From Streptomyces griseus (lineage in GTDB: Bacteria; Bacteroidota; Bacteroidia; Chitinophagales; Chitinophagaceae), in contig CALPIT020000121.1 in NCBI GenBank assembly GCA_943323705.2, positions 1 to 7,654 on the forward strand: a stretch of 7,654 nt of DNA, written 5' to 3'. The notes beneath the pieces are model-generated. The model saw nothing but the letters and a program-made list of their open reading frames with translations. It was not told the DNA's origin and did no database searches. A program made the translations under genes and the position numbers. This document shows positions 1 to 6,058 of this stretch, in pieces (the first letter of the stretch is position 1; each line of letters begins with the position of its first letter).

Positions 1-234
1 AACGAGGCTTTTGCTTCACAATCCATCGCTGTGATCAATGAATTGAATTTAGATGTTTCAAAAGTCAATATCAATGGTGGGGCAATTGCTTTGGGACATC
101 CATTGGGTTGTACTGGTTGTAAACTAACCGTTCAAATTCTTAATGATATGAAACGACTTAACAAAAAATACGGCATGGTAACAGCTTGTGTTGGAGGCGG
201 TCAAGGAATTGCAGCCATCATTGAAAATCTTTGA
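1..234 (+). CDS. Thiolase (acetyl-CoA acyltransferase/acetyltransferase), C-terminal fragment
   Basis: This is the last 77 residues of a thiolase; the rest lies left of the window, so the true start is not visible. Three thiolase signatures are present in order: NEAFA at visible residues 1-5 (active-site Asn), GGAIALGHPLGCTG at 26-39 (catalytic His33), and CVGGGQG at 63-69 (catalytic Cys63, which activates the substrate). The nucleophilic Cys of the N-terminal half is outside the window. Thiolases of this family are about 390 residues, form homo-tetramers or dimers in the cytoplasm, and either cleave 3-ketoacyl-CoA in beta-oxidation or condense acetyl-CoA. The fragment cannot separate the degradative from the biosynthetic type, so no symbol is given. 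The frame is open from base 1 and ends in TGA, with no sign of damage. The next gene has its own promoter starting 18 bp after the stop. Confidence 0.95.
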   Translation, partial: NEAFASQSIAVINELNLDVSKVNINGGAIALGHPLGCTGCKLTVQILNDMKRLNKKYGMVTACVGGGQGIAAIIENL

Positions 235-249
235 TATTCTGCTAAATAA

Positions 250-272
250 ATTTTGCAACATTGTTTCAAAAT
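250..272. promoter_or_regulatory. Operator-like dyad 1 (over the -33 box)
   Basis: A 23-bp inverted repeat is centred on base 261. The 11-bp arms ATTTTGCAACA and TGTTTCAAAAT are complementary except at one pair (C256/T266). Its 17-bp core, TTGCAACATTGTTTCAA (253-269), has the same plan as dyad 2. It covers the -33 box and part of the spacer, so a bound dimer would block RNA polymerase. A Fur/Zur-family or other dimeric repressor is a reasonable inference, but no regulator gene is in the window. A thiolase terminator is less likely, because the hairpin loop would be very small and no T-run follows. Confidence 0.55.
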
Positions 273-282
273 ATTACTTTTG
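252..282 (+). promoter_or_regulatory. Bacteroidota-type promoter of the TonB-dependent receptor gene
   Basis: A -33 box TTTG (252-255) and a -7 box TACTTTTG (275-282, an exact match to TAnnTTTG) are separated by 19 bp, the spacing of the Bacteroidota primary sigma factor promoter. Transcription should begin at about 287-291, leaving a leader of roughly 15-20 nt before the ATG at 306. This argues that the receptor has its own promoter and that 306, not the in-frame ATG at 261 inside the promoter, is the start codon. Confidence 0.75.
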
Positions 283-296
283 CAACAACGTTACAA
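280..296. promoter_or_regulatory. Operator-like dyad 2 (over the end of the -7 box and the likely transcription start)
   Basis: TTGCAACAACGTTACAA fits TTGnAAC-N3-GTTnCAA, the same symmetric plan as dyad 1. It is centred on base 288, 27 bp from the centre of dyad 1. It begins within the TTTG of the -7 box and spans the predicted start of transcription. The two copies also share the direct repeat TTTTGCAACA (251-260 and 278-287). Two matching dyads flanking the promoter spacer are more persuasive than one. The identity of the binding protein is unknown. Confidence 0.5.
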
Positions 297-305
297 ATAT
301 TAGGT

Positions 306-2690
306 ATGAAACAACTATTATTATTTACACTTTTTCTTTTTTCTTTTCATTTTTTTGTCAAAGCAAATTCGGTTAAAGGAAGTTTACATGGATTTGTTCG
401 CGATTTAAAAACAGGAAAACCCATAGCAGGTGCTTCAGTTTATATTTCCGATGCTAGAGTTGGTGTAAGTACTAATCAACAAGGAGAATTTACTATTGAT
501 AATTTAAGTGATGGGAATCATCTTGTTGAAGTTTCTCATATTGGATATGCTACATTAGCTATTTCTGTTGAAGTAAAGGGAGATACGCATAAGAACTTCG
601 ATTTACAGGAAACCATAGTTGAAATCAATGCAGTAGTTGTTACCGGTGTCAGCAAAGCAACTCAATTGAAGAAAATACCATTTCAGGTTTCGGTGATGCG
701 TAAGCAGGATTTATTGCAATCATCCTCCATGAACATCATTGAGAGCATTACTAAAAATGCAGGAGTTTCATTATTATCAACTGGACCAGCGATTGCAAAG
801 CCTTTAATCAGAGGGTTGGGTTACAATCGTGTATTAACGATCAATGATGGTGTTCGTCAGGAAGGTCAGCAGTGGGGTGATGAACATGGTATTGAAATCG
901 ATGATGAAAGTGTGAGCAAAATTGAAATATTAAAAGGACCTGCAAGTTTGGTGTATGGAAGTGATGCCATGGCCGGAGTAATCAATATTATTACAAATGT
1001 ACCAGCTCCTAAAAACACTATTAAATTGAATCTTGGATCCAATTATCAAACGAATAATAATTTGCGTTCGTTCAATGGAAATTTTTCAGGCAATAAAAAT
1101 GGTTTTAATTGGAATGCATATGGCACTTATAAAGCTGCAGCCGATTACAAAAATAAATATGATGGTTATGTCTTCAATTCCAAATTCAATGAACAGAATG
1201 TGGGAGGTTATATTGGCTACAATGGTGAAAAGGGATTTAGTCATTTACTTTTCAGCAGTTTTGATTTGAAAGCGGGATTGGTAGAAGGGGACAGAGACAG
1301 TTTGGGAAATTTTATAAAAGCTATGCCCGGTGGAGATGAAACCGCGGCCACAAATGCTGATTTTAAAAGCATTACACCATTAGCACCATATCAACATATC
1401 AGACATTTCAAACTCGCTACTGACAACAACTATAAATTAGGCGACAATAGCCTTACATTTAACATCGGCTTTCAACAAAACAGAAGAGAAGAGTTTGGTA
1501 ATCCCGATAATCTTGATGAGCGCGCTTTGTTTTTTGACATGAAAACCATTACCTATGCTTCACAGTTTCATTTCAAGGAAAAAAATGGATGGAAGCATTC
1601 TATTGGAACTAACGGAATGGATCAAACGAACAAAAATCTTGGTATAGAACAACTAATTCCAGATTATCATTTGTTTGATATTGGTTTTTTTGTTTTTACA
1701 CAGAAAGAAATTAAGAAATTCAATTTCAGTGGGGGAATGAGATTTGACAATCGAAAAATTGATGTTAAAAATTTAATGGAAGGCAGTGCTGTAAAAGGTG
1801 ATGCTTTCAAAAAACAGTATGCTAATTTTTCGGGTAGTGCGGGATTGACCTATGCAGCAAACAAGCATCTAAATTTAAAATTTAATATTGCCCGTGCTTT
1901 TAGAGCACCAAGTATACCTGAGTTGGCTTCGAATGGAGCACATGAAGGGACAATCAGATATGAATATGGTAACCGCAATTTGAACAGCGAAATCAGTACG
2001 CAGTTTGACGCCGCTCTAACAGTAAACAAAGAACATTTTTCGTTTAACCTTGCAGGTTACTACAATCATTTCAGCAATTTCATCTATTACAGAAAATTGG
2101 AAAATGTTTCAGGCGGTGATTCTTTGGTTGACGTTGATAATGATTTTCTTACTGCATTTACATTTGATCAGCAAGCAGCAAAGATGTATGGAATGGAAAT
2201 TACACTCGATATACATCCGCATCCTTTAGATTGGCTGCATATTGAAAACAGTTTCTCTTATGTGCGTGGGGAATTTACGACAGCTATGGAAGGTTCGAAA
2301 AATCTGCCCTTTATTCCGGCACCAAAATTACTCACCGAATTCAGAGCGGATTTTAAAAAGTTGAATAAAACAATAAAAAACTTTTATGCCAAATATGAAA
2401 TAGAAAATAATTTCAGTCAGAACAATGCTTTTACAGCTTATAACACAGAAACTGCCACTAAAGGGTATGTTTTGATGAATTTTGGAGTTGGGGCTGAAAT
2501 TCACAATCAAAAAAACAAACAAATCATTGGTGTTTATTTATCTGCATTAAATATTGGAGATGTTGCCTATCAATCGCATTTAAGTAGGTTGAAATATGCT
2601 GCTGTGAATGAAGTTACAGGAAGGCAAGGGGTTTTTAATGTAGGAAGGAATTTTGGGCTGAAAATCAATGTGCCGTTGAGTTTTGATTAA
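306..2690 (+). CDS. TonB-dependent outer-membrane receptor, ZnuD-like, with carboxypeptidase-regulatory-like N-terminal domain
   Basis: This is a 794-residue gated outer-membrane barrel that imports a ligand using TonB/ExbBD energy. Residues 1-20 form a signal peptide (MKQLLLFTLFLFSFHFFVKA). About 24-100 is a CarboxypepD_reg-like beta-sandwich (VRDLKTGKPIAGASVYI, then GEFTIDNLSDG). A TonB-box-like segment (INAVVVTG) is at 107-114. The plug, about 118-235, includes PLIRGLGYNRVLTINDGVR and KIEILKGPASLVYGSDAMAG. The barrel runs from about 238 to 794, with RAFRAPSIPELASNGAHEG at 530-548. GDEHGIEID (191-199), SNGAHEGT, HPHPLDWLH (637-645), SHLSRLK (757-763) and the end GRNFGLKINVPLSF sit where I recall the ZnuD-type zinc receptors having similar motifs. 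A zinc or other metal ligand is therefore plausible but not proven. The ATG at 306 is preferred because 261 lies inside the promoter and would put 15 polar residues before the signal peptide. Two operator-like dyads suggest repression. No terminator is evident. Confidence 0.9.
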   Translation: MKQLLLFTLFLFSFHFFVKANSVKGSLHGFVRDLKTGKPIAGASVYISDARVGVSTNQQGEFTIDNLSDGNHLVEVSHIGYATLAISVEVKGDTHKNFDLQETIVEINAVVVTGVSKATQLKKIPFQVSVMRKQDLLQSSSMNIIESITKNAGVSLLSTGPAIAKPLIRGLGYNRVLTINDGVRQEGQQWGDEHGIEIDDESVSKIEILKGPASLVYGSDAMAGVINIITNVPAPKNTIKLNLGSNYQTNNNLRSFNGNFSGNKNGFNWNAYGTYKAAADYKNKYDGYVFNSKFNEQNVGGYIGYNGEKGFSHLLFSSFDLKAGLVEGDRDSLGNFIKAMPGGDETAATNADFKSITPLAPYQHIRHFKLATDNNYKLGDNSLTFNIGFQQNRREEFGNPDNLDERALFFDMKTITYASQFHFKEKNGWKHSIGTNGMDQTNKNLGIEQLIPDYHLFDIGFFVFTQKEIKKFNFSGGMRFDNRKIDVKNLMEGSAVKGDAFKKQYANFSGSAGLTYAANKHLNLKFNIARAFRAPSIPELASNGAHEGTIRYEYGNRNLNSEISTQFDAALTVNKEHFSFNLAGYYNHFSNFIYYRKLENVSGGDSLVDVDNDFLTAFTFDQQAAKMYGMEITLDIHPHPLDWLHIENSFSYVRGEFTTAMEGSKNLPFIPAPKLLTEFRADFKKLNKTIKNFYAKYEIENNFSQNNAFTAYNTETATKGYVLMNFGVGAEIHNQKNKQIIGVYLSALNIGDVAYQSHLSRLKYAAVNEVTGRQGVFNVGRNFGLKINVPLSFD

Positions 2691-2700
2691 TCTATTGTTT

Positions 2701-2726
2701 TTGCAATATTGCAATATCGCAATATT
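2701..2726. repeat. Three 8-bp tandem units and a 14-bp palindrome after the receptor gene
   Basis: Three consecutive 8-mers, GCAATATT, GCAATATC and GCAATATT, occupy 2703-2726. The start also reads as the perfect palindrome TTGCAATATTGCAA (2701-2714), and ATATTGCAATAT (2706-2717) is a second overlapping palindrome, so several hairpin registers are possible. It begins 10 nt after the receptor stop codon. No T-run follows, so an intrinsic terminator is doubtful. Confidence 0.7.
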
Positions 2727-3001
2727 ACGTGTTCTCAACTCGAACTACCAAATAAATCAACTGAAGTTTCTTCATTCCACCGTAATATTTATTTACTGAC
2801 CCAACTCCTCCCATTTATGAAGGGAACAATGTAAGAATCAACTATCTCCGCGCAACCTTACACGCTCTGGTTCTCTGCGGTGAAAAAATTCGTGAACTTG
2901 TGTGCAACCAACTTCCAATCCTCTGCTGTATGATAGGGGAGCGAAAAGAAATTTCTAAAAAGAATCAATTCGTGAATTCGTGGTTAAAACAATCCTTAAT
3001 T
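2727..3001. other. Gene-free gap between convergent genes
   Basis: Counted from the receptor stop, 311 bp separate the two convergent genes. No open frame with coding character, RNA gene or clear terminator was seen. From about 2846 the base composition becomes more GC-rich and the text resembles degenerate intergenic repeats (CTCTGCGGTGAA and AATTCGTGAATTCGTGG types). AATTCGTGAA occurs at 2887-2896 and again at 2967-2976, where it runs on into TTCGTGG. The segment 2727-2845 shows nothing I can name. Confidence 0.6.
2846..2983. repeat. Degenerate intergenic repeat-like segment
   Basis: The block contains CTCCGCG (2846-2852), then TTCTCTGCGGTGAAAAAATT (2871-2890), AATTCGTGAA (2887-2896) and AATTCGTGAATTCGTGG (2967-2983). 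The last contains two near-copies of ATTCGTGA. Such phrases resemble low-complexity repeats I associate with Bacteroidota intergenic regions; that is recollection, not a search result. No open frame or transposase is linked to them. Confidence 0.4.
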
Positions 3002-4678
3002 CTAAAAATTATACTCTCTTTTATATACATTCAACCTAATACCAGCGCTGAATGAAACACTGTTGTCATGATAGCCCGAAGCCAATTTGTAATTACGATT
3101 TTGAATTCCCGCTTCAAAGAAAAGATTTTGCCTGAACTCGTATGAAACATTTAAAACAGCATTCAAACAAGTTGCTTTATTTCCACTTCCAACATTAAAG
3201 CCTACATCTGACAATCGGGTGGTATAATTTTTAAAGATATTTCCCCCGAAATTCGCATTGGCTGTATCCATTCCTTTGTAAAAATAAATAGCTCTTGCAT
3301 AAAAATTCCATTTAGGAAATGGCTGGTATCTTACAATGCCGATAACTTCCTGAAAGTTCGCTCCAAGTGGATGAGCCAGCGGTTGGTTATAATGAGTGTA
3401 ATTGTTGATGGTATCAAAATGAGAGTAAGTAAATGGTCTAACTCTATTTACTTCCGCTTGCAAATCAAGATTCTTTATACCAAAGGCATCGATATATTTT
3501 GCTCCAAGTTGTATCCCAAATTTGTTAACCCAATTGGAAGGATCATTTTTGATTTTTGATAAGATGAATTCATCAAGTAAAAACTGACCATAGAACTGAG
3601 CGCGCTTTTTTACATTTAATTTGAAATCTAAACCAGCTACTGCATTATCCGGACTGCCGATTGCACCTTCGATATGGCGATAAAATATAATTGGATTCAA
3701 ATATTGAAAATCAAAATGCTGAGATCTTCCAAACATCACACCTTCAAATAATCCTATGTTTAAAGATTTACTAACATTCATGCTTAGATGATGCATAACT
3801 GCGTATTTTCTCCTTAGTAAATTATTGCCAATATCCTTGTATCTGGGCATCAATTCCATAAACAAATTCTGATAATTCAATTTCCATATTCTTGTATTGA
3901 CTTTAGCAAACAGGTAGCTATTGCCCCAATCACTTAAAAAAAGACTTCTATAGCCATTTCCGATGAAGTTCTTATCGTATCCAAATTGAAAATCTATATA
4001 TTTTGTAGCATTAAAGGTGAAATAACCTCTGCCATCAAAATAATCTTGTGTATTAACATCTTGTTTGAATGCTTTATAAAATCCTACTCCAGGAACTGCT
4101 CTTAATTCAGCTACTTGTTGTTGAAAAAATAATGGTCCTCTTTCCTGGTTATCGATAATGGTTGAAGAAAAACCAATTTTGTTGGCAATACGACCTCTTA
4201 AAGTGATGCCTCTTGAATTCAGAAAAATATTTTTATCATTATCTAATTCCTTTCCCATTCTAACATGCAACACCGGATTTATGGCAAGAAAAAAATCTTT
4301 TACGTTGACTTCATAAGCGTTTGATTGATTTTTATAAAAGGTTTTGACTAGAGGTTTTTTGCTTAAAAATGGAGATGGATTTCCATTATACCATTCATTG
4401 TTATTCATGTAAAGACTCAATAAATTATATTGATCGGGTTTTGAAAGTTTGGCTAAATGTCCACTGCTATCGAGAAGCGCTGTTTCTTGCAAAACATACT
4501 TACGATTATATGGTTTTAATGATGAAAAATTCAAATCAGTATTTTTTTGTTCCATTATTTCCATTCTGTCGATAAAATGGTAATCTTTAGCATCTTGCTG
4601 TATATAAGTACTTTGAGCTGAAATAGGAATAGGAAAAACAAAAATCAGAAATTTGAAAACGTTTTTAATAATTTGCAT
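3002..4678 (-). CDS. Outer-membrane beta-barrel protein, RemB/Wzi-like (gliding-motility or capsule-assembly family)
   Basis: This 558-residue exported protein starts with a signal peptide (MQIIKNVFKFLIFVFPIPISA, likely cleaved before Gln22). The mature part is rich in alternating aromatic/polar stretches typical of a beta-barrel. Segments characteristic of a conserved Bacteroidota family are NSRGITLRGRIANKIGF (154-170), FGYDKNFIGNGYRSLFLSD (232-250), FQYLNPIIFYRHIE (324-337), QFLLDEF (365-371), KYIDAFGIKNLDLQAEVNRV (394-413) and HYNQPLAHPLGANF (429-442). I recall this family being annotated either as RemB (gliding motility) or as a Wzi-like capsule assembly protein; experimental support for either role in this organism is absent. 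It is transcribed alone, divergent from pyrC with only 33 bp between start codons, and convergent with the receptor gene. The stop is TAG. No Shine-Dalgarno sequence is visible upstream of the ATG at 4678-4676. Confidence 0.85.
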   Translation of the reverse strand: MQIIKNVFKFLIFVFPIPISAQSTYIQQDAKDYHFIDRMEIMEQKNTDLNFSSLKPYNRKYVLQETALLDSSGHLAKLSKPDQYNLLSLYMNNNEWYNGNPSPFLSKKPLVKTFYKNQSNAYEVNVKDFFLAINPVLHVRMGKELDNDKNIFLNSRGITLRGRIANKIGFSSTIIDNQERGPLFFQQQVAELRAVPGVGFYKAFKQDVNTQDYFDGRGYFTFNATKYIDFQFGYDKNFIGNGYRSLFLSDWGNSYLFAKVNTRIWKLNYQNLFMELMPRYKDIGNNLLRRKYAVMHHLSMNVSKSLNIGLFEGVMFGRSQHFDFQYLNPIIFYRHIEGAIGSPDNAVAGLDFKLNVKKRAQFYGQFLLDEFILSKIKNDPSNWVNKFGIQLGAKYIDAFGIKNLDLQAEVNRVRPFTYSHFDTINNYTHYNQPLAHPLGANFQEVIGIVRYQPFPKWNFYARAIYFYKGMDTANANFGGNIFKNYTTRLSDVGFNVGSGNKATCLNAVLNVSYEFRQNLFFEAGIQNRNYKLASGYHDNSVSFSAGIRLNVYKREYNF

Positions 4679-4698
4679 CAGTTTTTATTGTTTATAGA

Positions 4699-4713
4699 AT
4701 AATTTGAAATTAT
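4699..4713. promoter_or_regulatory. Perfect 7-1-7 palindrome in the divergent start region
   Basis: ATAATTT-G-AAATTAT is perfectly self-complementary around base 4706 and ends on the first two bases of the pyrC start codon. It fills much of the 33-bp gap between two divergent start codons, a natural place for an operator. The arms are only A and T, so chance occurrence in this AT-rich DNA is not negligible. The regulator, if any, is unknown. Confidence 0.3.
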
Positions 4714-6055
4714 GCAAAAATATCTGTTTAAAAACATTTCGGTTGTAAATGAAGGTGAAATAAAATCAATGGATGTTCTTGTTGAAGGAGAGAGAATTGA
4801 GCGCATTGACCATTCCATTTCTGTGAAATCTTTTGTAACTGAAATCAATGGTGAAGGAAAGCATTTATTCCCTGGTGTAATAGATGATCAGGTCCATTTT
4901 CGTGAGCCCGGTTTAACGCATAAAGCTACCATTGAAACAGAAAGTACTGCCGGTGTGGCTGGTGGTGTTACCAGCTTTATGGAAATGCCTAACACAATTC
5001 CAAATGCTCTAACGCTGGAATTGCTTGAAGATAAATATCAAATTGCTTCCCAAACATCCCCTGCCAATTATTCTTTCTTTATGGGTGTTAGCAATGATAA
5101 TGCAGAAGAAGTTTTAAAAGTTAACAAAAGAAAAAACGATATCTGTGGTGTAAAAATATTTAAAGGAAGTAGCACAGGAAATATGCTTGTAGACAATTAC
5201 AACACGTTGGAAAAATTATTCAGCGAATGCGAATTACTTATTGCCACCCATTGTGAAGATGAAACCATTATCAGAAATAATTATCAAAAATTAAAATCAA
5301 TAAAACCTGATCTGACTTCTTCAGATCACCCCATAATTAGAGATGAAGTTGCTTGTTATGAATCTTCATTAAGAGCTGTGAAAATGGCCCAGAAATACAA
5401 TACACGCTTACACATCTTACATATCAGTACAGAGAAAGAATTGATTTTATTCGGCAACATGATGCCATTAAAAGAAAAAAGAATTACTGCTGAAGTTTGC
5501 GTGCATCATTTGCATTTTACAGCTGATGATTATGATCAATTGGGTTATCAAATTAAATGCAATCCAGCAATCAAAGCACCACACAACAAATCTGCTTTAT
5601 GGAAAGCCTTACTTGACAACCGACTCGATATTATTGCCACCGACCATGCGCCACATTTATTAAGCGAGAAAGAGCCTCCATATGAATCTGCGCATTCAGG
5701 ATTGCCATTGGTTCAACATTCTTTGCAGCTAATGTTACACTACGCTAGTTTGGGAGACATATCACTGGAACGCATAGCCGAAAAAATGAGTCATGCAGTT
5801 GCAGATTGTTTTCAAATTAAAGAAAGAGGGTACATAAGAGAAGGATATTTTGCTGATTTGGTAATGGTTGACTTGAATCAATCTTATACCATTACCAAAG
5901 AAAATATTTTATACAAATGTGGATGGAGCCCTTTAGAAAAATTTAAATTTCCGGCTACCATACTCACTACCATGGTTAATGGTAATATTGTTTTTGAAAA
6001 CGGGAAAGTCAATTCTTCAGTAAAAGGAAAACGATTACAATTTAACAGGGATTAA
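4712..6055 (+). CDS. pyrC: Dihydroorotase (class I-like, Bacteroidota type)
   Basis: This cytoplasmic zinc amidohydrolase of 447 residues interconverts N-carbamoyl-L-aspartate and dihydroorotate, the third step of pyrimidine synthesis. The family motifs are in order: FPGVIDDQVHFREPG (53-67), GGVTSFMEMPNT (84-95), GVKIFKGSSTGN (146-157, where Lys148 aligns with the carboxylated metal-bridging lysine of related cyclic amidohydrolases), ATHCED (178-183, His180), LHILHIS (233-239, His237), CNPAIKAP (283-290) and ATDHAPH (309-315, Asp311). The usual metal-binding His-x-His is Gln60-x-His62 here; I recall this QVH form as normal for Bacteroidota dihydroorotases. Length is in the usual range. Hydantoinase or allantoinase are alternatives, but the REPG and MPNT motifs favour dihydroorotase. 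No other pyr genes are nearby. The next gene begins 3 nt after the stop, suggesting an operon. No Shine-Dalgarno sequence is visible upstream of the start. Confidence 0.92.
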   Translation: MQKYLFKNISVVNEGEIKSMDVLVEGERIERIDHSISVKSFVTEINGEGKHLFPGVIDDQVHFREPGLTHKATIETESTAGVAGGVTSFMEMPNTIPNALTLELLEDKYQIASQTSPANYSFFMGVSNDNAEEVLKVNKRKNDICGVKIFKGSSTGNMLVDNYNTLEKLFSECELLIATHCEDETIIRNNYQKLKSIKPDLTSSDHPIIRDEVACYESSLRAVKMAQKYNTRLHILHISTEKELILFGNMMPLKEKRITAEVCVHHLHFTADDYDQLGYQIKCNPAIKAPHNKSALWKALLDNRLDIIATDHAPHLLSEKEPPYESAHSGLPLVQHSLQLMLHYASLGDISLERIAEKMSHAVADCFQIKERGYIREGYFADLVMVDLNQSYTITKENILYKCGWSPLEKFKFPATILTTMVNGNIVFENGKVNSSVKGKRLQFNRD

Positions 6056-6058
6056 TCT

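Noticed and set aside
250..272. Dyad 1 considered as the intrinsic terminator of the thiolase gene
   Set aside because: It is AT-rich with almost no loop, no T-run follows, and it matches dyad 2 and the promoter geometry better.
261..305. In-frame upstream ATG at 261 as the start of the TonB-dependent receptor
   Set aside because: It lies between the -33 and -7 boxes of the promoter, upstream of the likely transcription start, and would put 15 non-signal residues before a textbook signal peptide that begins at 306.
188..376. Small open frame across the thiolase end and the receptor start
   Set aside because: It overlaps two real genes out of frame and crosses a promoter; the translation has no family resemblance and is a low-complexity shadow.
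1033..1269. Open frame inside the receptor gene, other frame
   Set aside because: It is entirely inside a well-supported coding sequence and shows no motif or independent start signal.
2328..2522. Minus-strand open frame inside the receptor gene
   Set aside because: Antisense shadow of the barrel-coding region; no recognisable protein features.
3371..3559. Plus-strand open frame inside the RemB/Wzi-like gene
   Set aside because: Antisense to a gene with a signal peptide and conserved family segments; no support of its own.
4369..4575. Plus-strand open frame inside the RemB/Wzi-like gene, near pyrC
   Set aside because: Antisense shadow; composition and translation look random and it has no promoter or ribosome site.
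4715..4749. Minus-strand TATTTTTG box inside the start of pyrC as a promoter for the RemB/Wzi-like gene
   Set aside because: The -7 match (4722-4715) is good, but the nearest upstream box is TTTA at a 23-bp spacing, outside the usual 19-21 bp, in A/T-rich coding sequence where chance matches are common.
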